A stretch of DNA of 64,000 nt, from positions 29,854,277 to 29,918,276 of the forward strand of contig NC_133105.1 in NCBI RefSeq assembly GCF_022965805.1, written 5' to 3'. The position numbers and the translations under genes were made by a program. Below the pieces are notes generated by a model that saw only the letters and a program-made list of their open reading frames with translations, had not been told where the DNA came from and did not search any database. Positions 32,425 to 43,109 of this stretch are shown one piece after another (position 1 is the stretch's first letter; each line of letters begins with the position of its first letter). The DNA is from Primulina eburnea (Eukaryota > Streptophyta > Magnoliopsida > Lamiales > Gesneriaceae).

Positions 32425-33257
32425 TTGTTCGTAGAATATGGAAAAATAATGGAGGAAGAATTTAAACATATGCGTGAAAAGTATGGGCGAGTGGATGAGA
32501 TTGGAAGGATGGGTAAAGAGGAGAGAAGCATGGCGACACCAGCGAGGAGTTCAAAACGTGGATATCAAGGTACATCTAAAATTTCAAAAATTAGTACTTG
32601 TGATATTCAATGTGTTTTGTGTCTAGAGTTTGGACATCATATTAGCCAATGTTCAATTGAGGATATGAAGGTAGTGGATTCCACTTCCAACCTTGAAGCC
32701 AAACTTGTGGATGATTTGAATGTTGATATTGTGTCTCATGCGAGTATTGAGTGTTGTGCTGTGGAGGGTGAGTTGTTAGATGATATGCAAGTTGTTTCTT
32801 TTGCTCAAGTGTCTACGAATGTAATTTGTATTGATGAATCAATTTGTTATGAGTTGAGAGAAAAAGAAAATGAGATGGTCGAAAAAAGAGCGTTAAAAAG
32901 AGTGAGATGGTCATCGATGAAAATAAAGAGTTGTGTGAAAAAGAGTTCAAGCAAACAAAAAAAGAAATTATGTGTATGGCCCAAAAGAGTGAGGATGAGC
33001 GATTCTTTATTTTGAATAATCCACTTCATGTACATCTGTGCAAAGTTGGTTTATTTTATTTTAATGAAATAGCCGGTTCCATCCCGAGCATTGTTAAACT
33101 CTACTTGCAGGATTGTGGAAAAGGCATGAAATGTATTGATCTTCCTAGCTATCAAGAAAGACAAGATTTGAGGACAAATCTTTTTAAAGAAAGGGAGAAT
33201 GATGTGAATCTAGCCAGCCACTATGCGTTCAAGAACCAATCCCGAGAGGACGCTTGA
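32425..33257 (+). pseudogene. G gag-like remnant joined to polyprotein tail
   Basis: The first frame (to 33015) has a Gag-like piece with one CCHC knuckle, CVLCLEFGHHISQC, and acidic stretches. After a frameshift near 32900 a second frame (to 33257) has KELCEKEFKQTKKE, an ILNNPLHVHLCKVGLFYF segment I do not recognise, and the tail RQDLRTNLFKERENDVNLASH seen also at 34618 (RQDLRTNIFEEGEYDVNLARH). Protease, RT and integrase, normally between gag and tail, are absent. This suggests a non-autonomous derivative of the H/G gypsy family. Confidence 0.6.
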
Positions 33258-33354
33258 AGATGTTGAATGTTGCCCTTCATGCAACCAATGAAAGCTTGGA
33301 AACAAGGCTCGAAGGGTTCGGGTTGCATCACAATCAAGTAGAGGATGACCGAGG

Positions 33355-33460
33355 CTACACGGACCTGTACACGGGGTCCGTGTCCCTTACATTCGAGGAA
33401 GAGAAATACCGTGCCTACACAAACCCCCGTCCGGACCTCTACACGGGGTCCGTGTCCTTT
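33355..33460 (+). repeat. G CACGGACC/GGTCCGTG palindromic segment, copy 1
   Basis: Units of the type TACACGG(A)CC...CACGGGGTCCGTG, inverted halves of one motif, follow the polyprotein tail and precede an AT-rich LTR-like part with a TATATATAG box at 33589. Confidence 0.7.
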
Positions 33461-33910
33461 ACGAATTGGAGAGAATATTTTTTCTTAAATTAGAGTTTTA
33501 ATTATTTTGTCAAGAGTTTTAATTATTTTGGCAAGTAGATTTAATATCTTAAATATGCAATTTTCTATATGTAGGGTTTTGTTACCTATATATAGGCTAG
33601 AATACCATGTAAACAATTCAACTCTTGTTCATTATCGATTTTGAGTTTAATCAAACTTGTGAGAATTTTCTCTCAACTTTTCAAGGCTTTAGCTTTGTTA
33701 AAAAATCAAACTTATCAAAAGATTTATCTTTTGTGGCGTTTGTCGATTGTTCTTCACTCGGATTGTCAAAGACAAGTTCTTTGAAGGTTCGCTTGAATTT
33801 CGATTGTTTACCTTCGTTAATATTTGTTGCTAAATCGTTCGTGATTTAGAGGTGAATATTACACAATTACTTGTCTCAAAGATCGGGAAAACACACGAAT
33901 CTTATTATCG
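33461..33910 (+). repeat. G LTR-like segment, copy 1
   Basis: An AT-rich segment that aligns with 35040-35467: TAGAGTTTTAATTATTTTGG, then TATCAAAAGATTTATCTTTTGTGGCGTTTGTC, then CAAAGATCGGGAAAA. Exact LTR ends are not resolved, and the palindromic segment just upstream may belong to U3. Divergence between the copies is substantial, so this is an old element or two related ones. Confidence 0.6.
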
Positions 33911-34003
33911 CAATTGAATAGAGGGTGCGATTTGTTTTTAATCGTGTTTGCTATTTATTCGTACAAAGATTCATATCACCTTTGTGATAAGTTAAATGTG
34001 TCC

Positions 34004-35038
34004 ATGGGTAGTACGCCTAGTGTGTTCTATTTGCATGATTCCTACTTGTTTGATGAAGACTTTGGGAAGAGAATGGATGAATATAAGAATTTCTTTGTTC
34101 ATGATGAATATATTTTTAAGGAGATTAAATTGTTCATGTTATGCACATTTTATGAGTTACCCGCTAGTGATGCATATTGTTATGATTTCATTATTGATAA
34201 GATGCATGAATTTCTATGTTGGTTACATATGAAGAGGTATGTCGAATGGTGTTGTGACGAGGGTCTTGCATGTATGAAGATAGCAACTAGGCTAGGGTTT
34301 TATGACATGCATGACTTAATTCTTAGTCCTAGTAAGCAATATACTTACATTTGTATGATACTTGCTTTGGTGTTAACTAGGTCTAAGAAGGGGAGGAATT
34401 TAATTTTTGTGATACTTAATGATATATTATCATTTGTTGTCAATTATTATTTGGTATGTGGTGAAGTTGATGAGTTTATAGGAAAGACAACGGTGATGTT
34501 GGGATTTTCAGTGCTGAAGGAGAGAGCAAATGATAAAGTCTACAAACTTGAGCTTAAAGGTAAGCATGTTGATAATTTAATTCTTTTTATTATTAACTTG
34601 TTTCGTTTTTGTGTAGGTAGGCAAGATTTGAGGACAAATATTTTTGAAGAAGGGGAGTATGATGTGAATCTGGCTAGGCATGACGTGCTAGTGGTTAGTA
34701 GAAGATTCAAGGATGCATTGCGTGGACTCATGAGTGATCGAGAAGAGCTTGCAAGCAAGGATACAAGCCTTGAAAGAGTCGTGATGCATGGGAGTACGTT
34801 TGGAGGTCAACGGAACATCATTCAAGCAGAATTGGAAGGACCGAGCGTACACGGACCCGAGCACGGACCTGCACACGGGGTCCGTGCCCAGTACAGTCGA
34901 GAAGGAGAAACCCGAGTCTACACGGTCCCGAGCACGGACCTGTGCACGGGGTCCGTGTCCATTGTTTTCCGGAGAGTAATTTTACAGAGCCTACACGGAC
35001 CCGCACCCGGAGGCATACACGGGGTCCGTGCCCTTTAG
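34004..35038 (+). CDS. G open frame of unknown function with gypsy tail
   Basis: 344 codons from the first ATG at 34004; the frame is open further upstream, to about 33914. The first about 205 residues match no family I recognise. They are rich in Cys, Tyr, Phe and Leu, with segments such as DEYKNFFVHDEYIFKEIKLFMLC, and two hydrophobic stretches (YICMILALVL, LILFIINLFRF) that are too short to call membrane segments firmly. The C-terminal about 140 residues are the H/G polyprotein tail (RQDLRTNIF, RRFKDALRGL, VVMHGSTFGGQRNIIQA) and then translated palindromes. It lies between two LTR-like segments. It has no stop in a long frame despite old-looking flanks, and could be a non-autonomous element's own protein or chance. 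Confidence 0.45.
   Translation: MGSTPSVFYLHDSYLFDEDFGKRMDEYKNFFVHDEYIFKEIKLFMLCTFYELPASDAYCYDFIIDKMHEFLCWLHMKRYVEWCCDEGLACMKIATRLGFYDMHDLILSPSKQYTYICMILALVLTRSKKGRNLIFVILNDILSFVVNYYLVCGEVDEFIGKTTVMLGFSVLKERANDKVYKLELKGKHVDNLILFIINLFRFCVGRQDLRTNIFEEGEYDVNLARHDVLVVSRRFKDALRGLMSDREELASKDTSLERVVMHGSTFGGQRNIIQAELEGPSVHGPEHGPAHGVRAQYSREGETRVYTVPSTDLCTGSVSIVFRRVILQSLHGPAPGGIHGVRAL
34845..35035 (+). repeat. G CACGGACC/GGTCCGTG palindromic segment, copy 2
   Basis: At least six alternating CACGGACC(C) and GGGTCCGTG words within 190 bp, directly before the second LTR-like segment, which has a TATATAG box at about 35120. Same motif as 1-81 and 9345-9510. Confidence 0.75.
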
Positions 35039-35039
35039 T

Positions 35040-35467
35040 TTTGGCGGAGATTTATTTTCCTATTTTAGAGTTTTTATTATCTTGGCAAGTAGATTTCATA
35101 TCTTTTTGATTTGTAGTCAATATATAGACGAATTTTATTGATGGTAAAAACAACATTGATTATTATTCATCTTTTATGATATTTTATCATTGAGAATTCT
35201 CTCAACACAAGCTTAAGTTTCGTTATAACTTTTGCGTTGTATCAAATCAAACTTATCAAAAGATTTATCTTTTGTGGCGTTTGTCAATCGAATATCACGA
35301 GGGTTGCCAAGGACGGGTTCTTTGGAGGTTCTCTTGAATGAGATTGTTCTTTCGTTGATTAATTGTTGCTAGACCGCGTGATCTAGAGGCGATTATCACA
35401 CCTATCAATTACTTGTTTCAAAGATCGGGAAAAATCAGAGATCTCGTGGCCGAGATCGCGTCAAATT
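35040..35467 (+). repeat. G LTR-like segment, copy 2
   Basis: AT-rich, aligned with copy 1 (see 33461). It ends near CGAGATCGCGTCAAATT, where minus-strand LTR D begins. Boundaries are approximate. Confidence 0.55.
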
Positions 35468-36172
35468 CTATACAGTGTCCGCTCTTAAATCCGCTTACAA
35501 TTATACGATGTCTAACATGTCAGAAACAACATATATGAATCATATCTGATTCCTTCAACATCATAATGTCAAGACATGTCAAAACATAGTAAAACTTACG
35601 TCCACGTGTAGCCTGTAACGGTAGGAACACGATACTGAAGTCAGATTCAAAATCTGACGGACGGATCGAAATATAAAGGCGTAAGGATTTGGAGCTTCTC
35701 TCTCGTAGCCTTCCCTTAACTTTTACTTTTGTTTCTTATCATTTCTGAGGGATGAATTCGTTTATATATATCGCAGGTTGCATGAAACGCTACGTGGCTC
35801 ATTTTGTCAATTCTGGTTGGCGCTCGGGTGGTCGAATCTTACCGCTCGGGCGCGAGCTCGGCGCTCGGGCGGTAAGGAAATACCGCTCGGGCGCGGAGTG
35901 TTCTGTCCATCTATTTTCTTATCACACCTTGGCGCTCGGGCGGTCACAAACTACCGCCCGGGCGCCACTATATTCTGCCCGAACCATGCTCCTATAGAAC
36001 ATTGGCGCTCGGGCGGTCACTTTCTACCGCTCGGGCGCCAATAGTTCTGTCCAAAACTTGCACAATTTATATGCTTTGTACAATCTGGTCTTAGAATGGC
36101 CTGACTATAATTACATCGGTGCATAATCAATAAATCATAACAAATTACGATAATCACATTCTCAGGCATTAC
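35468..36172 (-). repeat. D partial 3' LTR
   Basis: Sense start TGTAATGCCTGAGAATG at 36172. It contains the CG-rich array and a TATATATA tract (35762-35772) and matches B LTR up to the TACAGTGTC segment near 35470. About 700 bp of an expected about 2 kb remain. Confidence 0.82.
35818..36045 (-). repeat. D U3 CG-rich array (GGCGCTCGGGCGGT type)
   Basis: About eight units such as GGCGCTCGGGCGGTAAG and TACCGCTCGGGCGC, in alternating orientation, with TTCTGTCC-type spacers, lying just upstream (in sense) of the TATATATA tract. Confidence 0.85.
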
Positions 36173-36186
36173 ATTTCTCCCCCTCT
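36173..36186 (-). other. D polypurine tract
   Basis: Complement of TTTCTCCCCCTCTT, next to the LTR start, followed by the GAGTTCGAGGACGAAC motif shared in this group. Confidence 0.8.
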
Positions 36187-36274
36187 TAGGTAAGAGTTCG
36201 TCCTCGAACTCGCAAGAAATCAATTAAATCACGTGAAAGGGGTAATGTAATCAAATATTGAATGAATACTCACA

Positions 36275-36612
36275 TCATAGGAATAACTCGGGATATCTCT
36301 GTCTCATATCTGCTTCTGTCTCCCAAGTCGCTTCCTCAATGCCATGACGACTCCATTGAACTTTCACTAACGGAATAGTTTTCGTCCTGAGCTTCTTTTC
36401 TTTCCGATCAAGAATTTGTATCGGTTGTTCAACATAGCTCAAGGTCTGATCAAGTTCCGCTTCGTCAGGCTGAATGACATGAGAAATATCTGGCATGTAT
36501 CTACACAACATCGATACGTGAAAAACGTCATGTATACCAGATAGAGAAGGAGGATGAGCCAGTCGATAAGCTCGATCGCCAATCTTCTCTAAGATCTCGT
36601 AAGGACCGACGT
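36275..36612 (-). pseudogene. D Pol C-terminal end (chromodomain-like)
   Basis: The end of the D polyprotein: [28 protein letters not shown], then the chromodomain-like part (QPIQILDRKEKKLR, VQWSRHGIEEATWE) and the stop. In sense, E3 interrupts it just after the KLSPRYV segment encoded at 38692-38710. The 5 bp gacgt is duplicated at 36608-36612 and 38692-38696. Confidence 0.87.
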
Positions 36613-38691
36613 TGAAAGAGGATCGGTTACGGTGGCCGGAAACGCAACGGAAGCACAAAAATTTTCGATTTTAGCATATAAATTTCGGCCACCATGAGTT
36701 TGTGTAGGAAATACAATAAAACACCAAAATGACATTCATAGTGTGTTTAGAAATAGTTACCTATCAACCTCTTAAGGTTGATGATGGCTCCAACCAAGTT
36801 GTAAACAACTTGGCTCTTGAATGGAATGAAGATCTACAAGCTTCCTTGGACTCCTTTCTTTCCTTCAAATTAGGCCCACCACTAGCAAACTAGAACCCCT
36901 CTTATTTTGCACTAGAAAAATAAAAGGATTTTTCAAAGAGAAGTATTTTTCTTCCTCAACACTTGAAGAGAAAAATTGAGAGAAAACTTGAGAGAATGGT
37001 GTGTGTATTTTCGGCCATTGTAGCTTGAATGAGGGGGGGGGGGGGGGGGGGGGGAGACTTGTCTTGGTCTTGCAAAAAGTAGAGACAAAAGTAGCATGCC
37101 AAGCCTTGATAGTTGCAAAAGTTGTCTCCAACCCTTCACCTCCCATGCATGCATATATTATATGGTTTTTAACAAATTAAAAACCATGAACTAAATTTAA
37201 TTATCTCAAACATATTTGAGACTAATTAAACATTACTTGAATTTACCCAAGTCCCACTAGTTAAATAATTAATTTAAATTGAGCTCTACAAGACTCAATA
37301 TAATTTAATTAATTCAACACTTGAATTAATTTAATTATTTGGACTCTACTAGGTCCACTAGTGTTTAATTAATTCAACACTTGAATTAATTTAATTTAGT
37401 CCATAATAATGTTTATGAAAATCACAATTTTCAAATACATTATTCACTTGGCCAAATTTTAATTTAGGAACACTTCCATAAATTAAAATTTACGTTTCTC
37501 TCATAGAAGTCATACTTCTATTTTTTTCTTACACTTATAAACTCCTTTATAAGCCGTTCAACACATTGAACTAATTTTACTTCTCAACGGGATCTAGAAA
37601 GCCAGCACTTGTGTGGCCCTCAATGGTTCATTGATACAACTAGCCGTGGGTTCACATCTCCATGTGATTCGGACTAAACATGTCCTTATATGAGCATACC
37701 CCAATTGCTCCATTCTTACTTATCAACTCCTTGATAACAAGAACGTCAGAACTCAAGTCTGATGGTACCCAACCAATCATGTTAAACGCCTAGCAGCATC
37801 GCTTACATGATTCCCTAGGTATCAAATGATAGTGCCTGCAACAACCATTCAATTATGGTTAGCGTACAGTACGGTCCCTTCAACTCATATATCCCGACCG
37901 ATTCGACAACCATTGGTTTATCGAGAGTTGTCAATGAATCGATACTATGTGTCATGCCGTAGTTGCATCGATTGTGTAATCTATGAAACTCCTTTCATAA
38001 TTACCACCATACTCTGATCAGAGATTTCACACTACATATACATGAAAACACATAGGATATCCATACCCGAAGGTAAGCGGTGAATCCCCGACTACAATGC
38101 ATCGACTCCTATATGTTTCGACAGAACACCCAACCTTGCCACCTGATGACCCCTTGAGAGTCGGTAAACAAGTCAAAGTGCAATGCTAGCACATAGAGTC
38201 TCAATGTTGTTCCGGGTCATAAGGACTAATGGTGTACAACCATAAACTAGGACGTTTCCACTCGATAAGTGAGAACCACTTGGAAAGTCCTTTAATGGAG
38301 GGTTGTTCAGTGCACTCTTCCAGGAGCACCTATCTGCATGCTTGGACATCACAATGTCCCCTACCAATGAAACATGGTACTCACATCGTAGATACTAGTC
38401 TCTAACTCGAGCGGCCTATATCCTTCTTAGCGGCGGCTGAATCGACTAGGAACTGTTTATAATATACAGTATTCCAAATATGAGTTTCATGATACTCATC
38501 ATATGAGCATCTGATATTCTTTCTACTATTTGTATATTCAAGGACTTTATCTATGCAACTAGCATGGGTATACAGATAAAGATGTGCCAAAATAATAATT
38601 TCAAATATAATTAAAATAAAGATCGTTTATACATAGAGTTTCATTGTGAACACTCGGCCAACACTTGGCTCGACGTGCACCTACTCTAACA
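36613..38691 (-). mobile_element. E3, solo Ty1/copia LTR in D pol
   Basis: A single 2079-bp LTR of the E family (sense start TGTTAGAGTAGG at 38691, end CCTCTTTCA at 36613) flanked by the perfect 5-bp duplication gacgt. It has no internal region, so it is a solo LTR. It carries an unusual run of 22 G at 37033-37054. Apart from this it is AT-rich LTR sequence without genes. Confidence 0.93.
37033..37054 (+). repeat. 22-base poly-G run
   Basis: A pure G run inside LTR E3. The aligned place in E2 (near 30548) reads GGGGGAAGGGAG, so the run has expanded in E3, or is an assembly or polymerase artefact. Confidence 0.85.
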
Positions 38692-38696
38692 GACGT

Positions 38697-39690
38697 ATCT
38701 AGGAGACAACTTCCCACGCTTGCCAAATCTGACAACGCCTCTGAATGGAGAAATCTTCAAGAATACTCTGTCTCCCTGTTCAAATACCAACGGTCTACGT
38801 CTGATGTTGGAGTATTTTGCTTGCCTATCCTGTGCTGTCTTCATTCTCTTCTGAATAATTTTTACTTTCTCAGTCATGTCACGAATCATATCTGGCCCAA
38901 GTTCTGGTACCTCTGAAATGTCATCCCAGTATAGCGGAGATCTGCACTTCTTACCATATAAAGCTTCAAACGGTGCCATCTCAATGCTCGTCTGATAGCT
39001 ATTATTGTAAGAGAATTCGCAAAGAGGTAGGGAATCTTGCCAACTAGTGCCAAAATCTAGCACTACGGCTCTCAACATATCCTCTAACGTCTGGATAGTC
39101 CGTTCTGACTGTCCATCTGTCTGAGGATGATACGCATTACTCAGGTGTAATGTTGTACCTAAGGCCTGCTGTAAACTGTGCCAGAAGTGTGAAGTGAATC
39201 GTGGATCACGATCTGATACGATAGACTTCGGCACACCATGTAATCTGACTACCTCTCGAACATATATCCCCGCCATCTGATCGTGTCTGTAAGTCATTCT
39301 GTACTGGATGAAACAAGCTGATTTGGTCAATCTGTCGATAACGACCCAAATCACATCACAGCCTCGGGAAGATCGGGGTAACTTCGTCACGAAATCCATG
39401 GAAATGTGGTCCCATTTCCATTTAGGAATAGACAAACTCTGAAGTAACCCTCCGGGCTTCTTCCTCTCGGCCTTCACCTGTTGGCAGTTCAAGCATTTAG
39501 ACACATACTCTGTGATGTCTGACTTCATCTGCTTCCACCAGAACTGTGTTTTCAGATCATTGTACATCTTTCTGCCACCAGGATGGATGCTGAACCGACT
39601 ACAGTGTGCTTCGGACATAATCTGATGTCTCAAGTCTGAAACATCTGGCACTACGAGACGGTTACTGACGTACAAAACATGCTCACGCAC
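38697..39690 (-). pseudogene. D integrase
   Basis: A frame of about 330 codons with the integrase zinc domain ([20 protein letters not shown]), the core ([44 protein letters not shown]) and the start of the C-terminal domain (GDRVFLKISPFRG, KLSPRYV). All three acidic residues are present. It is separated from RNase H by a stop at 39697-39699 and from the C-terminus by E3. In C the same protein part is continuous. Confidence 0.87.
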
Positions 39691-39696
39691 CTGATA

Positions 39697-40845
39697 TTAT
39701 GACAAATGCCCTGATCTGACCATTTGAATCGATCTCTGCACATTCTGATCTGTTCTTTGTGCTTCTTTAATCCTCATGATCAAGTTTGGCTCAACTTGAA
39801 TAGCTGCAAGTCGTAGTGGCCTCCTATCTGTATCAAATTCTAATCCAGAGAAACAGCAATTTTCAACTAGCTTTGTAACACCTATCGTCGATAAGGATAG
39901 GGAACAAACCTTTCGACTCAATGCGTCCGCTGCTGCATTAGACTTCCCTGGATAATATTTGATCTCGCAATCAAAATCTTTCAGCAGATCAAGCCATCTA
40001 CGTTGTCGCATGTTCAACTCCGACTGAGAAAACAAGTATTTTAGGCTTTTATGGTCTGAGTAAATCTCAAATTTCTCACCATAAAGATAATGACGCCAGA
40101 TCTTCAGTGCAAATACGATAGCCGCCAATTCAAGATCATGAATGGGGTATCGAGTCTCGTGAGTCTTCAACTGTCTTGAGGCATATGCGACCACATGACC
40201 TCGCTGCATAAGAACACATCCCAAACCTCTGTGAGAGGCATCACAATATACAACGAAATCACCCGTACCTGAAGGAATCATCAAGACAGGTGCACTGGTC
40301 AGCCTCTTCTTCAATTCTAGAAAGCTAGACTCACACTCCTCAGACCATAGGAATGGCGCATTCTTCTGTGTCAATTGTGTAATTGGCTTCGCAATACGGG
40401 AGAAATCTTGGATGAATCGTCTATAGTATCCTGCTAGACCCATGAAACTGCGTATCTCTGGCACAGAAGTCGGTCTCGACCAACTGATCACAGCTTCCAC
40501 TTTACTCGGATCTACATAAATACCATCTCCAGATATGATATGTCCCAAAAAGACAACTCGATTCAACCAAAATTCACACTTTGACAATTTGGCATACAAT
40601 CTCTCATTTCTCAGTGTCTGCAACACAATTCTGCGATGTTCTGCATGCTCATTCCTGTTCTTAGAATATACCAGAATATCATCGATAAAGACAATCACAA
40701 AATCATCCAAATACCTCTGAAAGATTTGATTCATCAAGCCCATAAATACCGCCGGAGCATTTGTTAAACCAAAAGGCATGACAATAAATTCGTAATGTCC
40801 ATACCTGGTTCGAAATGCTGTCTTCGGTATGTCTACATCTCGAAC
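39697..40845 (-). pseudogene. D reverse transcriptase (second half) and RNase H
   Basis: Contains [12 protein letters not shown], the catalytic FIDDILVYS, the thumb region [13 protein letters not shown] and RNase H ([40 protein letters not shown]). The frame is open upstream of that Met back to 40845, where a TGA (complement TCA at 40846-40848) replaces an Arg codon of the group. It ends at the stop 39697-39699. Two nonsense changes thus bracket this segment. Confidence 0.87.
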
Positions 40846-40848
40846 TCA

Positions 40849-41744
40849 GAGCTGATGATATCCGGATCGCAAATCAATCTTAGAATAAACAGAGGATCCC
40901 TGCAACTGATCAAATAAATCATCAATTCTAGGCAGAGGATACTTATTCTTTATCGTTGCCTTATTCAGTTGCCTGTAATCGATACACAACCGCATCGACC
41001 CATCTTTCTTCCGCACAAAAAAGTACCGGAGCGCCCCAAGGAGATACACTAGGTCTGATATATCCCTTGGCTAACAGATCTTCCAACTGTGCTTTCAATT
41101 CTTTCAACTCTATCGGTGCCATCCTATACGGGGATCTCGAAATAGGAGTGGTACCTGGAATAAGATCAGTACTAAAATCTACCTCTCGTACTGGAGGTAA
41201 CCCTGGAATCTCCTCTAGAAACACATCTGCAAATTCTCGTACTACTGGCAAATCTGCCAATTTCGGGCTCGATCTCTGTACATCTACAGCATAGACAAGG
41301 AACCCATCTGCTCCTTTCTGCAACAACTTATTCATAGTCAAAGCCGAAATCAATGGAATCCGAGATCTAGAACCCTTACCGTAAAATTTCCACTCTTCTG
41401 CCATTTCTGGTCTGAATATGACAATCTTGTGGAAACAATCCACGGTGGCTCTGTACTTTGTTAACATATCAATACCCACTATACAATCAAAGTCAGCTAG
41501 CCCAAGTACTATGCAATCTAGATCAAGTTCATGACCCTCAAACTGTAAGATGCAATGTCTAACCGAAGTCACCGATATCAAACCACTTCCTAACGGAGAA
41601 GTAATAGACACGACATCTAACAAAGACTCAACAGGCAAGGAATGTAATAATGCAAATCGTTCTGAAATGAATGTATGCGATGCACCCGTATCTATCAATA
41701 TATAAGCAGGATAACCGCAAAGGAAACAGTTACCTGCAATGACA
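40849..41744 (-). pseudogene. D protease and RT first half
   Basis: The protease (IDTGASHTFISERF near 41690, [19 protein letters not shown]) runs into RT up to [10 protein letters not shown] 1-bp change in the T run at 41016-41022 then shifts the frame. The other frame carries the RT blocks [15 protein letters not shown] and [12 protein letters not shown] down to 40849. The RT catalytic Asp is kept here, unlike in C. Confidence 0.85.
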
Positions 41745-42532
41745 TCATCTGGGGCATCCTGTGCTTGCTCTTATGTCAACGCAAACACCTGAGCCTGTTG
41801 TCGGGTCTGCTGACTCCCAGGATGACCACCTCTGGCTCGAGGACTGGGTCTGTGCAGGTGGCGGCTGAAAGGAGTGAACAGATGAAGCTTGCCTCTCGGG
41901 CTGAGCTACTGATGCTGATGACCCTGCACCCTGAAATCTCGAGGTACCACTTCTCTGAGGACAGACCTTGGCATAATGCCCCGGTTGCTTGCATATGTTA
42001 CATCTGCCCACTACACCCTGACACTGTTCTGTGGCATGCTTACCTCCACAAGTACTGCAATAACCACTTGTCACCTCTAAACTCTGGCCAGGACCTCTCT
42101 GTCTTGACCCGCTGGAGCCCGACGAACTGCTCTCTGCCCTCTTAAACTGTTTGCCCTTAGCTTTCAGTTGATCCTTCCGCCTGCTGCTACTACCACCGCT
42201 ATCAAATCTAGGAGGAGGTTGTACTGGTGGTAGTGGCGGTCTTGGACTCGGGGCAACATACGGAACACTCCGTTGTCTCAGCAACCCTGCTTCAGCTCCT
42301 TTGGCACGATTCAATGCTTCAGCGAAGTTATTGGGTCTCCCAGTATTAACCAATGTAAAGACATCAGGATTTAAGCCGTTTATAAACTGATCTGCTATGG
42401 CCTCATCATTACCTGAAACGTGAGGTGCAAAGCGAAGCAAGGAAGAAAATTTAGCAACGTACTCTTCAATGTTTAATTGCCCTTGCCTCAAGTTTGCAAA
42501 CTCAGCGCCTTTATCTTTACGGTAGGATACAG
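41745..42532 (-). pseudogene. D Gag, 5'-truncated
   Basis: Gag from PVSYRKDKGAEFANLRQGQ onward, then a Pro/Ser-rich linker and zinc knuckles CSTCGGKHATEQC and CNICKQPGHYAKVC. The end is out of frame (frameshift near 41810-41830), and in the proper frame a TAA interrupts the join to the protease near 41772. The N-terminal about 120 residues present in C are missing. The frame extends to 42596 only by reading through the C LTR. Confidence 0.83.
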
Positions 42533-42582
42533 GATACATTGATAAGAATGCATGAATTATGGGATTTTGAGCAGCAGGACCG

Positions 42583-42735
42583 AAGCCACACCGCACCCGC
42601 GATGTTTAGACAGAAAGTTGGTGGATTTGTGCGAAGCAAGACCGCACCCGCGGTCTAGGTGCTGCAATTTTAGATTAATTCGCCGTGAGCACAGCGCACC
42701 CGCGCTGTTAGTGTACCGCACCCGCGGTCATGCGT
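42583..42735 (+). repeat. C 5' LTR CG-rich array
   Basis: Units ACCGCACCCGCGATG, ACCGCACCCGCGGTC, GCGCACCCGCGCTG and ACCGCACCCGCGGTC. Relative to the 3' LTR (63915-64000) one unit of about 24 bp is missing, a loss between direct repeats. A TTTATACCATG sequence at about 42760 may be the TATA region. Confidence 0.82.
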
Positions 42736-43109
42736 GGCTTGTGAAGAATGAACCAGGTGTTTTATACCATGCAATATAGAGTATGTGTCACCAATTCCTT
42801 TTGCTCAGATGATTCAGCCGAGATGGAACTTCAAGGAGGGAGCTTCCATTTCTTTTGATCTTAGAGTTGTGATTGTGCGAGATTTAGCCATTCGATTTGT
42901 GTTCCGAGATTTGTATTGGCTATTGTAAACTCAAGACTTCGACTACGACACCGACTATTCGACAAGAAAGGTATAATTCATGTGGTCACGGGATTGCACA
43001 ACTCGATTCAGATTTGATACGAGTTTTCCTAAATCACATACTAGATTGTTATTACATTTGATTTTGTAATGTATTGTTTATTGATTTATATTCGAGTCTT
43101 GAGATAGGA

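Larger units (their letters stand above)
35468..42540 (-). mobile_element. D, degenerate gypsy element, truncated at both ends, split by E3
   Basis: Minus strand: partial 3' LTR (35468-36172), PPT, pol and gag up to about 42540. Its LTR is of the B/Bs type (GCGCTCGGGCGGT array) and its proteins are close to those of C. Gag N-terminus and 5' LTR are lost at a junction with the 5' LTR of C; the far end of its 3' LTR is lost at G. A solo copia LTR (36613-38691) sits in pol between integrase core and chromodomain-like end. Lesions are listed in the entries below. Confidence 0.85.

Noticed and set aside
35752..36044. Protein-coding frames over the D array
   Set aside because: They follow the GGCGCTCGGGCGGT repeats and have no recognisable product.
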